The position numbers and the translations under genes were made by a program. A model generated the notes under the pieces. It saw only the letters and a list, made by a program, of their open reading frames with translations, had not been told where the DNA came from and did not search any database. Below, in pieces: positions 25,430 to 33,600 of a stretch of DNA of 64,000 nt. Position 1 is the first letter of the stretch. Each line of letters starts with the position of its first letter. The DNA is from Kutzneria viridogrisea. Its GTDB lineage: Bacteria > Actinomycetota > Actinomycetes > Mycobacteriales > Pseudonocardiaceae. The stretch lies in contig JACJID010000002.1 in NCBI GenBank assembly GCA_014138725.1, positions 1,316,001 through 1,380,000 on the forward strand. Reading direction: 5' to 3'.

Positions 25430-26370
25430 GACTGCGGTCTCCCCTGCACCGACGCACGCACCTTGCGGTACTTGGCCGCCGCGTCCTCGAAGTAGTGCCA
25501 CGGGTGCTCGTTCGCGAGGTCGCCGAGCATGTCGAAGCAGCGCGCCGCGGCCTCCTCGCTCCCCGTGATGCCCAGCACCAGCGCGAAGGTGCTGGCGGCG
25601 CCGACCCAGCCGTAGCCCCTGCCGAAGTCCGGGTGCAGGACGGATCGCCGGGCCGCGTCCAGCACCTCCGCACGCACCTCGGGCCGCCGCAGGTAGTCGG
25701 CGCGCTCCCGGGCCGTGTCGAGGTCGATGTACTGCTCCAGGTGGACCTCGGGGATCAGCGTGGGCGAGGTCGAACCCGCGGGCGCGTTCGCGGCGCACTC
25801 CCGCGCGAAGCCGAAGGCCCTGTCCCAGGTGCCGCCCCACTTCGGGCAGAACTGCTGCAACAGCCTGGACTGCGCCTGGAAGTGGTGCGGCGCGTGCCTG
25901 GCGAGCCGGTCGTAGCGGCGCCTCGCCTCGTGCTGTCCCAGTTGCAGGCCGAGGGCGGTGGTCAGCCGCACGCTCCACGCGGGCGCGTTGTCCGGCTCGC
26001 GGGCGGTCAGGTCGATCAGGATCGGCTCGGCCCTGCGCAGCCAGTCGTGCATGCCGCGGAACTGGTCCTCGCTGACGTACTCGGCCCGCGCACCGGAACG
26101 CACCTCCCAGGCCAGGGCGACGTAGCGCGCCGCGCGCAGCAGGCTGCTCAACGAGGAGTCCGGGGCGCGGTCGTAGCACTGTTCGGAGCCGGGCAGGTCG
26201 CTGGCGTAGCCCACCACGTAGCTGACCGCGGCGGCGTCGGGCAGCCCGGCGAAGAACAGTTCTACGGAGGTCCAGTCCCGCGCGGACACGGCGTCCCTGA
26301 GCGCTGCCAGTTCCGGGAACGCGGCCAAGCGGTCGAAATTGGGCGGCCCCGGGGCCGGTCTGCTGCTCAC
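25426..26370 (-). CDS. Helical-repeat protein partnered with the M16-like gene
   Basis: 314 aa, GTG start. It is entirely helical and soluble, with TPR-like pairs such as LAAFPELAALRDAVSARDW, FFAGLPDAAAVSYVVG and RYDRLARHAPHHFQAQSRLL, and tryptophan-rich segments (CPKWGGTWDRAFGFAREC). I recall similar DUF4034-like tetratricopeptide proteins from Streptomyces but cannot place it firmly. Its stop overlaps the start of the membrane M16-like peptidase, so a shared function is likely; a role as adaptor or substrate handler is inference. Confidence 0.55.
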   Translation of the reverse strand: MSSRPAPGPPNFDRLAAFPELAALRDAVSARDWTSVELFFAGLPDAAAVSYVVGYASDLPGSEQCYDRAPDSSLSSLLRAARYVALAWEVRSGARAEYVSEDQFRGMHDWLRRAEPILIDLTAREPDNAPAWSVRLTTALGLQLGQHEARRRYDRLARHAPHHFQAQSRLLQQFCPKWGGTWDRAFGFARECAANAPAGSTSPTLIPEVHLEQYIDLDTARERADYLRRPEVRAEVLDAARRSVLHPDFGRGYGWVGAASTFALVLGITGSEEAAARCFDMLGDLANEHPWHYFEDAAAKYRKVRASVQGRPQS

Positions 26371-26417
26371 CGCCCGAATGCTAGGTCAAGCACCGCCACA
26401 TGCGAGGCGTTTTCACA

Positions 26418-27308
26418 TCAGAGCGGGTGGCGCACCGGCCGGTTGCTCAGGTCGGCCTGCGCGGGCAGCACCGTGGAGTGCGCGTGCAGTGCGGCGCCCA
26501 CCGCGCGCAGCACCGGCACGAGCACGCGCAGCCGCTCGGGGTTGTCGGTGGCGCACTCGGTGATGCCCGCCCCGACGATCGGGCGCAGCGCGGCCACCGC
26601 GCGGATCGCGGCCACCAGTTCCGCGATGGTCAACCCGCCCGGCTCGGGGCAGGTCACCTCGCCGAACTCGCTGGGGTCCAGCACGTCCAGGTCGATGTGC
26701 AGGTAGAACTGCGGCGAGCGGGAGGCGACCACGGCGTCGGTGACCCAGGAGGTCTGCCAGCCCTGTTCCACGGGCACGTGCCGGACCAGCCCGCGGTCGA
26801 TCAGCGCCTGCTCGCCGGGGTCCAGGTTGCGCGCGCCCACCAGCACGACACGTCGCGCGGAGACCGGCACCTCGGCCACGAAATCGCGGTCGCCCTCACC
26901 GAAGGCGTGCCGCAGCGCCATGCCGTGGTAGGCCCCGGACGGGGAGGTCGCCGGGGTGTTCAGGTCGCCGTGCGCGTCGAACCACAGCGCGCCGAGCCCG
27001 GGGCCGAACCGCTTGCGTGCCAAGGCGAGCGGCACGGTCTCCACCCCGCAGTCCCCGCCGATGGTGAGCACGGGACCCCGCGCCTGCGCCAGCGCGGCGG
27101 TCTGCGACTTCCGGTTCGCGACCAGCACCTCGCGGTTGGCGATGCCGCTCACCGCGGGCGAGATCCCCGCCCGCACAGGCACTCTGCGCACGTCGAGGCC
27201 GAGCACCACGCCAGCCAGGTCGGCAAGGGCATGACAGGCGGTGGGCAGCCACGGGGACTTCCCGACCACGGCGCCCTGACGCTGGGCGACAGCCTGCAAC
27301 TCCAGCAC
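26418..27308 (-). CDS. Arginase/agmatinase family protein
   Basis: 296 aa, GTG start. The binuclear-manganese ureohydrolase motifs are present: GGDCGVE (the usual GGDHS-type motif with Cys in place of His), WFDAHGDLNTP and HIDLDVLDP. A late LRPIVGAGITECATDNPERL segment follows. The His-to-Cys change at the first metal motif also occurs in some actinobacterial members, so activity may differ from classical arginase; arginase, agmatinase and formimidoglutamase cannot be told apart here. It stands between pyc and the M16 pair with no visible operon partner. Confidence 0.8.
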   Translation of the reverse strand: MLELQAVAQRQGAVVGKSPWLPTACHALADLAGVVLGLDVRRVPVRAGISPAVSGIANREVLVANRKSQTAALAQARGPVLTIGGDCGVETVPLALARKRFGPGLGALWFDAHGDLNTPATSPSGAYHGMALRHAFGEGDRDFVAEVPVSARRVVLVGARNLDPGEQALIDRGLVRHVPVEQGWQTSWVTDAVVASRSPQFYLHIDLDVLDPSEFGEVTCPEPGGLTIAELVAAIRAVAALRPIVGAGITECATDNPERLRVLVPVLRAVGAALHAHSTVLPAQADLSNRPVRHPL

Positions 27309-27420
27309 TACACAACCCTGTCAGCGACGGGACACCCGCCGCCAGACGGCAACACGGGGAACATGACATCACCCTACCGAGTGACGCATGTCCCCCGTGT
27401 GAACAGGATCTGCCCCGAGT

Positions 27421-27481
27421 GGGCGGGACTCGCGTGCCGGAGGGCGGGACTCGCGGGCGATTGCGTCGCGAGTCCGCCCCG
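27421..27481. repeat. GGGACTCGC repeat cluster 3' of pyc
   Basis: Two direct copies (GGGCGGGACTCGCG at 27421 and 27442 approximately) and one inverted copy (CGCGAGTCCGCCCC near 27467) ending 5 bases before the pyc stop. The inner direct and inverted copies form a stem-loop that could end pyc transcription. Confidence 0.75.
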
Positions 27482-27485
27482 TTGG

Positions 27486-30400
27486 CTACGCCAGCACGAC
27501 GAGCAGGTCGCCGCCCTCCACCTGCTGCTGCGAGCCGATGGCCAGCCGCTGCACCGTGCCCGCCTTCGGCGCGGTGATGCCCGCTTCCATCTTCATCGCC
27601 TCGATGGTCGCCACGGTCTGCCCGGCCTCCACGGTGTCGCCCTCGGCCACCGCCATGGTCACGACGCCCGCGAACGGGGCCGCCACGTGGTTGCTGTTGC
27701 CGCGGTCGGCCTTCTCGGCCACCGGCACGTCGGCCGCCACCGAGCGGTCGCGCACCTGGATCGGCCGCAGCTGCCCGTTCAGCACCGCCATGACGGTGCG
27801 CATGCCGCGCTCGTCGGCCTCGCCGATGGCCTCCAGCGTGATCAGCAGCCGCACGCCGCGCTCCAGGTCGACCTGGTACTCCTCGCCGGGCCGCAGCCCG
27901 TAGAAGAAGTCCTTGCTACGCAGCACGCTGGTGTCCCCGTAGGCGTCCCGGTGGGTGCGGAACTCCTTGGTGGGCGCCGGGAACATCAGCCGGTTCAGCG
28001 TGCCGCGCCGGTCGGTCTCCAGCCCGCGGTTGTCCTCCTCGGACAGCTCGGTGACCTTCTTCGGCGCGGACCGCCCGCGCAGCGCCTTGCTGCGGAAGGG
28101 CTCGGGCCAGCCACCGGGCGGGTCGCCCAGCTCGCCGTGCAGGAAGCCGACCACCGAGTCCGGGATGTCGAACCGGCCCGGGTCGGCCTCGAAGTCGGCG
28201 GGCGCCACCCCGGCGCCGACCAGGTGCAGGGCCAGGTCGCCGACGACCTTGGAGGAGGGCGTGACCTTGACCAGGCGGCCCAGCATGCGGTCCGCGGCGG
28301 CGTACATCGCCTCGATGGCCTCGAACCGGTCGCCAAGGCCCAGTGCGATGGCCTGCTGGCGCAGGTTGGACAGCTGCCCGCCGGGGATCTCGTGGTGGTA
28401 CACGCGGCCGGTCGGCGCGGGCAGCCCCGACTCGAAGGGGGCGTACACCTTGCGCACGGCCTCCCAGTACGGCTCCAGGTCGCACACCGCCTGCAGGTCC
28501 AGCCCGGTGGTGCGGGCGGAGTGGTCGGTGGCGGCCACGATCGCCGACAGCGAGGGCTGCGAGGTGGTGCCCGCGATCGAGGCGGTGGCCCCGTCGATGG
28601 CGTCCACGCCCGCCTGGATGGCGGCCAGGTAGGTGGCCAACTGCCCGCCCGCGGTGTCGTGGGTGTGCAGGTGCACCGGCAGGTCGAACTCCTTGCGCAG
28701 CGCGGTGACCAGCCTGCTGGCGGCGGGCGGGCGCAGCAGCCCGGCCATGTCCTTGATGGCCAGCACGTGGGCGCCCGCGCCGACGATCTGCTCGGCCAGC
28801 TTGAGGTAGTAGTCCAGGGTGTAGAGCTGCTCGGCCGGGTCGGACAGGTCGGCGGTGTAGCAGAGCGACACCTCGGCCACGGCCTTGCCGGTCTCCCGCA
28901 CGGCCTCGATCGCCGGGCGCATCTGCTCGATGTCGTTGAGGGCGTCGAAGATGCGGAAGATGTCGATGCCGGTCTCCGTGGCCTCCTCAACGAAGGCCCT
29001 GGTCACCGACTCCGGGTACGGGGTGTAGCCCACGGTGTTGCGCCCGCGCAGCAGCATCTGCAGGCACAGGTTGGGCGCCGCCTCGCGCAGCGCCGCGAGC
29101 CGCTCCCACGGGTCCTCGGCCAGGAAGCGCAGGGCCACGTCGTAGGTCGCGCCGCCCCAGCACTCCAGGGACAGCAGCTGCGGGGTCAGCCGCGCCACGT
29201 GCGGGGCGACCTGCACCAGGTCCTTGGTCCGCACGCGGGTGGCCAGCAGCGACTGGTGCGCGTCGCGGAAGGTCGTGTCGGTGACGAGCACGCCCGCGCT
29301 GTCGCGCATCCAGCTCGCGAAGCCCTCCGGGCCCAGCTCGGTCAGCTTCTGCTTGGAGCCAGCGGGGGCCTCGGCGGACAGGTCGACGGCGGGCAGCTTC
29401 TCCCTCGGGTCCACCGAGGTCGGGCGCGGGCCGTTGGGCTTGTTCACCGTGACGTCGGCGAGGTAGGTCAGCAGCCTGGTGCCGCGGTCGGCGGACTGCC
29501 GCGCGGTCAGCAGGTGCGGGCGCTCCTCGATGAACGCCGTGGTGACCCGGCCGCCGCGGAAGTCCGCGTCGTCCAGCACGGCCTGCAGGAACGGGATGTT
29601 CGTGGACACGCCACGGATGCGGAACTCCGCCACGGCACGGCGGGCCCTGGCCACGGCCGTCTCGAAGTTGCGGCCGCGGCAGGTCAGCTTGACCAGCATC
29701 GAGTCGAAGTGGGCGCCCACCGCGCTGCCCGCACCGATCGCGCCGCCGTCCAGGCGGATGCCCGAACCGCCCGGCGAGCGGTACGCGCTGATCACGCCGG
29801 TGTCCGGGCGGAAGCCGTTGACCGGGTCCTCGGTGGTGATCCGGCACTGCAACGCCGCACCGCGCAGGTACACCGCGTCCTGGCTCAGCCCCAGGTCGGA
29901 CAGGGTCTGCCCGCTGGCGATGCGCAGCTGGGACTGCACCAGGTCGACGTCGGTGACCTCCTCGGTGACCGTGTGCTCCACCTGGATGCGCGGGTTCATC
30001 TCGATGAACACGTGCCTGCCCTCGCGGTCCACCAGGAACTCCACGGTGCCCGCGTTGCGGTAGCCGATCTGCTTGGCGAAGGCCACCGCGTCGGCGCAGA
30101 TCTTGTCCCGGACCAGCGGGTCCAGGTTGGGTGCCGGGGCCAGCTCGATGACCTTCTGGTGCCGCCGCTGCACCGAGCAGTCCCGCTCGTACAGGTGGAT
30201 CACGTTGCCCTCGGCGTCGGCGAGGATCTGCACCTCGATGTGCCTGGGCTGCACCACGGCCTGCTCCAGGAAGACCGTGGCGTCGCCGAAGGCCGACTCG
30301 GCCTCGCGCATCGCGGCCTCGATGGACTCGCGCAGCGTGCTCTCGTCCAGCACCCGGCGCATGCCGCGCCCGCCACCACCGGCCACGGCCTTGACGAAGA

Positions 30401-30863
30401 TCGGGAACCCGATCTGCCCCGCGGCGGCGAGCAGCGCGTCCACGTCGGTGGAGGGCTCGCTGGACTGGAGCACGGGCAGCCCGGCCGCCTTGGCCGCGGC
30501 GATGGCCCGCGCCTTGTTGCCGGTCAGCTCCAGCACCTCGGCGGGCGGCCCGACGAAGGTGATGCCCGCGCGCTGGCAGGCGCTGGCCAGCTCCGGGTTC
30601 TCCGAGAGGAAGCCGTAGCCTGGGTAGATCGCGTCGGCGCCCGCCTTGCGCGCCGCCTCGACGATCTCCTCCACGGACAGGTAGGCCCGCACCGGGTGGC
30701 CAGCCTCGCCGATCTCGTACGCCTCGTCGGCTTTGAGCCGGTGCAGCGAGTTCCGGTCCTCGTACGGGAAGACCGCGACTGTTCCGGCGCCCAGTTCGTA
30801 GGCAGCGCGGAAAGCGCGGATGGCGATCTCGCCCCGGTTGGCGACGAGGACCTTTCGGAACAT
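27486..30863 (-). CDS. pyc: Pyruvate carboxylase
   Basis: 1125 aa, a full-length single-chain enzyme that carboxylates pyruvate to oxaloacetate. The biotin carboxylase domain begins MFRKVLVANRGEIAIRAF and has the ATP-grasp loop GGGGRGMRRV; the carboxyltransferase domain has DTTFRDAHQSLLATR and metal site HLHTHDTAGG; the C-terminal biotinyl domain has EAMKMEAG with the biotinylated lysine. ATG at 30863 follows GGGAGG. The 30864-31070 gap upstream holds no gene and likely its promoter. Corresponds to Rv2967c. Confidence 0.97.
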   Translation of the reverse strand: MFRKVLVANRGEIAIRAFRAAYELGAGTVAVFPYEDRNSLHRLKADEAYEIGEAGHPVRAYLSVEEIVEAARKAGADAIYPGYGFLSENPELASACQRAGITFVGPPAEVLELTGNKARAIAAAKAAGLPVLQSSEPSTDVDALLAAAGQIGFPIFVKAVAGGGGRGMRRVLDESTLRESIEAAMREAESAFGDATVFLEQAVVQPRHIEVQILADAEGNVIHLYERDCSVQRRHQKVIELAPAPNLDPLVRDKICADAVAFAKQIGYRNAGTVEFLVDREGRHVFIEMNPRIQVEHTVTEEVTDVDLVQSQLRIASGQTLSDLGLSQDAVYLRGAALQCRITTEDPVNGFRPDTGVISAYRSPGGSGIRLDGGAIGAGSAVGAHFDSMLVKLTCRGRNFETAVARARRAVAEFRIRGVSTNIPFLQAVLDDADFRGGRVTTAFIEERPHLLTARQSADRGTRLLTYLADVTVNKPNGPRPTSVDPREKLPAVDLSAEAPAGSKQKLTELGPEGFASWMRDSAGVLVTDTTFRDAHQSLLATRVRTKDLVQVAPHVARLTPQLLSLECWGGATYDVALRFLAEDPWERLAALREAAPNLCLQMLLRGRNTVGYTPYPESVTRAFVEEATETGIDIFRIFDALNDIEQMRPAIEAVRETGKAVAEVSLCYTADLSDPAEQLYTLDYYLKLAEQIVGAGAHVLAIKDMAGLLRPPAASRLVTALRKEFDLPVHLHTHDTAGGQLATYLAAIQAGVDAIDGATASIAGTTSQPSLSAIVAATDHSARTTGLDLQAVCDLEPYWEAVRKVYAPFESGLPAPTGRVYHHEIPGGQLSNLRQQAIALGLGDRFEAIEAMYAAADRMLGRLVKVTPSSKVVGDLALHLVGAGVAPADFEADPGRFDIPDSVVGFLHGELGDPPGGWPEPFRSKALRGRSAPKKVTELSEEDNRGLETDRRGTLNRLMFPAPTKEFRTHRDAYGDTSVLRSKDFFYGLRPGEEYQVDLERGVRLLITLEAIGEADERGMRTVMAVLNGQLRPIQVRDRSVAADVPVAEKADRGNSNHVAAPFAGVVTMAVAEGDTVEAGQTVATIEAMKMEAGITAPKAGTVQRLAIGSQQQVEGGDLLVVLA

Positions 30864-31070
30864 CCGATTCCTCCCGTTTGCAGCAGAGCGGGTCGTGCCC
30901 GCACGGTACCGGGGTTGTCCAAGCTGGCGGGAGAACCATCCCGGGTGATGGACATCATGCTGATCGATCAATGTGACGCATTTGACCTGGTGAGACCCGT
31001 TCGGACGCAAGGTACCGATCAGTAACAAGTTCACATCACGTTTGGCGGCCCGGGACACACGGTCCCCTGG

Positions 31071-31143
31071 CCGGGACTCGCGGTCCTGAGAACGGGACTC
31101 GCGGTGGAAGCGGCGAGTCCCGCTCTGGGGTGGGCGAGTCCCG
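31071..31143. repeat. GGGACTCGC repeat cluster 3' of sthA
   Basis: Two direct copies (CCGGGACTCGCGG, 31071; ACGGGACTCGCGG, 31091) and two inverted copies (GGCGAGTCCCG, 31112 and 31132). Outer copies pair as GGCCGGGACTCGC with GCGAGTCCCGGCC. The last copy ends at the sthA stop codon region. Confidence 0.75.
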
Positions 31144-31146
31144 GCC

Positions 31147-32550
31147 TCAGTCGGACAGGCGCTCGATGAGCCGGATCTTGTTCATGGCGTCCAGGGCGGC
31201 CACCTTGTAGGACTCGGCCAGGGTCGGGTAGTTGAACACGGCGTCCACCAGGTAGTCCACGGTGCCGCCGCAGCCCATGACGGCCTGCCCGATGTGCACC
31301 AGCTCGGTCGCACCGGTGCCGAACACGTGCACCCCCAGCAGCGAGTGGTCCTCCGGCGAGACGAGCAGCTTCAGCACCCCGTAGGAGTCGCCGATGATCT
31401 GGCCGCGGGCCAGCTCCCGGTAGCGCGAGACGCCGACCTCGAACGGGATGCGCTGCTCGGTGAGCTCGTCCTCGGTGCGGCCGATGAAGCTGATCTCCGG
31501 GATGGTGTAGATCCCGATCGGCTGCTGGCTGGACAGGGCCTGCACGGGCTCCCCGCAGGCGTGGTAGGCGGCCAGCCTGCCCTGTTCCATGGAGGTCGCG
31601 GCCAGCGCGGGGAAGCCGATCACGTCGCCCACGGCGTAGATGTGCGGTACCTCGGTGCGGAAGTACTCGTCCACGGCGATGCGCCCACGCCTGTCGGCGG
31701 ACAGCCCCGCGCGCTCCAGCCCGAGCCCGTCGGTCATGCCCTGGCGGCCCGCCGAGTACATGACCACCTCGGCCGGGATCTTCTTGCCGCTCTCCAGCAC
31801 CGCGATGGCCCCGCGCGGGTGCGCCACCACCGAGGACACGGTCTCCCGGAACCGGAAGGTCACCGCGAGGTCGCGCAAGTGGTACTTGAGCGCCTCCACG
31901 ACCTCGGCGTCGCAGAACTCCAGCATGCGCTCCCGCGACTCCACCACGGTGACCTTGGTGCCCAGCGCGGCGAACATGGAGGCGTACTCGATGCCGATCA
32001 CCCCGGCACCGACCACGATCATCGACTGCGGCACGCGCTCCAACTGGAGGATGCCGTCCGAGTCGATGATCGTCCTGCCGTCGAACTCCACGGTGGACGG
32101 TCGCGCGGGCACGGTGCCGGTGGCGATCACGATCCGGTCCGCGCTGACGGTGGTCTCCCTGCCGGTGCCGTCGAACACCTCGATGGTGTGCTCGTCCACG
32201 AACCGGCCCAGGCCCGGCAGCACCGTGACGTGGTTGCGGGCCAGCTGGCTGCGGATCACCTCGACCTCGCGGCCGATGACGTGCTGGGTGCGGGTGAGCA
32301 GGTCGGCGACGGTGATGTCCTCCTTGACCTGGTAGCTCGCGCCGTACATCTCCCGCTGGTTGAGGCCGGTCAGGTAGAGCACCGCCTCGCGCAGGGTCTT
32401 GGACGGGATCGTGCCCGTGTTGATGCAAACCCCGCCGATCATGTCCCGCCGCTCCACGACCGCGGCCCGCTTACCCAGTTTGGCCGTGGCTATCGCGGCC
32501 TTCTGCCCACCGGGGCCGGACCCCAGCACCAGCACGTCGAAGTCGTACAC
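31147..32550 (-). CDS. sthA: Soluble pyridine nucleotide transhydrogenase
   Basis: 467 aa, GTG start. A member of the flavin disulfide reductase family: FAD site [15 protein letters not shown] site [19 protein letters not shown], and second FAD motif [13 protein letters not shown]. The redox motif reads [15 protein letters not shown]: only one cysteine, where dihydrolipoamide dehydrogenases have C-x4-C. Loss of the second cysteine is the mark of SthA, which exchanges hydride between NADPH and NAD+. It is divergent from a methyltransferase gene 35 bases away. Confidence 0.92.
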   Translation of the reverse strand: MYDFDVLVLGSGPGGQKAAIATAKLGKRAAVVERRDMIGGVCINTGTIPSKTLREAVLYLTGLNQREMYGASYQVKEDITVADLLTRTQHVIGREVEVIRSQLARNHVTVLPGLGRFVDEHTIEVFDGTGRETTVSADRIVIATGTVPARPSTVEFDGRTIIDSDGILQLERVPQSMIVVGAGVIGIEYASMFAALGTKVTVVESRERMLEFCDAEVVEALKYHLRDLAVTFRFRETVSSVVAHPRGAIAVLESGKKIPAEVVMYSAGRQGMTDGLGLERAGLSADRRGRIAVDEYFRTEVPHIYAVGDVIGFPALAATSMEQGRLAAYHACGEPVQALSSQQPIGIYTIPEISFIGRTEDELTEQRIPFEVGVSRYRELARGQIIGDSYGVLKLLVSPEDHSLLGVHVFGTGATELVHIGQAVMGCGGTVDYLVDAVFNYPTLAESYKVAALDAMNKIRLIERLSD

Positions 32551-32585
32551 GCGGGCCAGTCTGCCGGACCTGGCATGGTCGGGCC

Positions 32586-33158
32586 ATGGCGTTCAACCAC
32601 AATGACCACTACCACCGCACCGTGCTGCGGCGGCTTCCGGCCCGAAGCGGCACGGCACTGGACGTGGGCTGTGGCACCGGCCGGTTCGCGCGCAGGCTGG
32701 CCGCCCACGGCTACATCGTGGAGGCCGTGGACCCCGCGTTCGAGTCCATCCCGGACACACCGGGCGTGCGGTTCCGGCAGGGCGACATCACCAGGATGGA
32801 TCTGCCGCGGGCGCACTACGACGCGATCACCTGCCTGGCGAGCCTGCACCACGTGCCGTTCGACACCGTGACGAGGCTGCGTGACGCCCTGGCCCCTGGC
32901 GGGGTGCTGGCGGTCCTCGGCTGCTACCGGCCGGGCAGCCCGCGGGACTGGGCGATCAGCCACGCCGCCGTGCCGGTCAACGCGGTGGTGCGGCTCGCCC
33001 TGTCCTGGCGGCCCGAGCGCGGCGAGCGGGCCCCGGTGCGCCAGCCGGAGATGACCTACGACGAGGTCCGCGCGCGGTCCGCCGAGCTGCTGCCCGGTAG
33101 CACCCTGCGCCACCTGCTGTTCTGGCGCTACCTGTTGGTGTGGCGAGCCAGGTCGTGA
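32586..33158 (+). CDS. Class I SAM-dependent methyltransferase
   Basis: 190 aa. Rossmann-fold motif I is [15 protein letters not shown], motif II is VEAVDPAF, motif III is [15 protein letters not shown] and the post-[20 protein letters not shown], a UbiE/COQ5-like small-molecule methyltransferase pattern. The last 60 residues are unusual, with [21 protein letters not shown] and a basic C terminus. The substrate is unknown. Its 3' end overlaps the convergent phosphatase gene by 31 bases. Confidence 0.85.
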   Translation: MAFNHNDHYHRTVLRRLPARSGTALDVGCGTGRFARRLAAHGYIVEAVDPAFESIPDTPGVRFRQGDITRMDLPRAHYDAITCLASLHHVPFDTVTRLRDALAPGGVLAVLGCYRPGSPRDWAISHAAVPVNAVVRLALSWRPERGERAPVRQPEMTYDEVRARSAELLPGSTLRHLLFWRYLLVWRARS

Positions 33159-33598
33159 CGCAGGTAGCCGAGGAAGTGCTGGTTGTTCAGCGCGTGCCTG
33201 GACCGGCCGAGGCGGACCAGGTCGATCGCCTCGTCGACGCCGTGGCCGAGCAGCACCAGGGCCTGTGCCGCCACGAGGCCGGACCGGTTGTAGCCGAAGT
33301 GGCAGCGCACGAAGGTGCGCCGCCCCGCGCGCAGCGCCTCGGCGGTGGCCGCTGACAGCTCGCCGACCCGCGTGACCTCCTCGGCGGTCAGCTCACCGTC
33401 CGGGATGCGCAACACCCAGTGCTCCACCCCGGGCGCAGGGCCGAAGCCCTCGCCCGCCCACAGGCTGACCACCAGGTCGAACTCGCGCTCGACGCGGACC
33501 GGCACCAGCTCACCGGACTCGTCGTAGCGCTCGTGCCCGCCCATCCACAGGTCGGTCCGGATCAGGCTGAACGGCTTCTCGGGTCCGGGCTCCGGCAT
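33128..33598 (-). CDS. Protein-tyrosine/dual-specificity phosphatase-like protein
   Basis: 156 aa from ATG at 33598. It has the cysteine phosphatase signature CHFGYNRSG (C-x5-R) within VRCHFGYNRSGLVAAQALVL, and a short N-terminal domain (LIRTDLWMGGHERYD). The general acid loop may lie in the WAGEGFGP region. Dual-specificity-like phosphatases of this size are scattered in actinomycetes; substrate unknown. It follows recG by two bases on the same strand and overlaps the opposite-strand methyltransferase gene by 31 bases. A longer frame upstream inside recG is an artefact. Confidence 0.78.
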   Translation of the reverse strand: MPEPGPEKPFSLIRTDLWMGGHERYDESGELVPVRVEREFDLVVSLWAGEGFGPAPGVEHWVLRIPDGELTAEEVTRVGELSAATAEALRAGRRTFVRCHFGYNRSGLVAAQALVLLGHGVDEAIDLVRLGRSRHALNNQHFLGYLRHDLARHTNR

Positions 33599-33600
33599 CC

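Noticed and set aside
26400-31025. A 1541-codon open frame on the + strand
   Set aside because: It runs antisense to pyruvate carboxylase and the arginase-family gene. Its translation is His/Gly/Arg/Val-rich with no domain, as expected when a GC-rich gene is read in the opposite strand.
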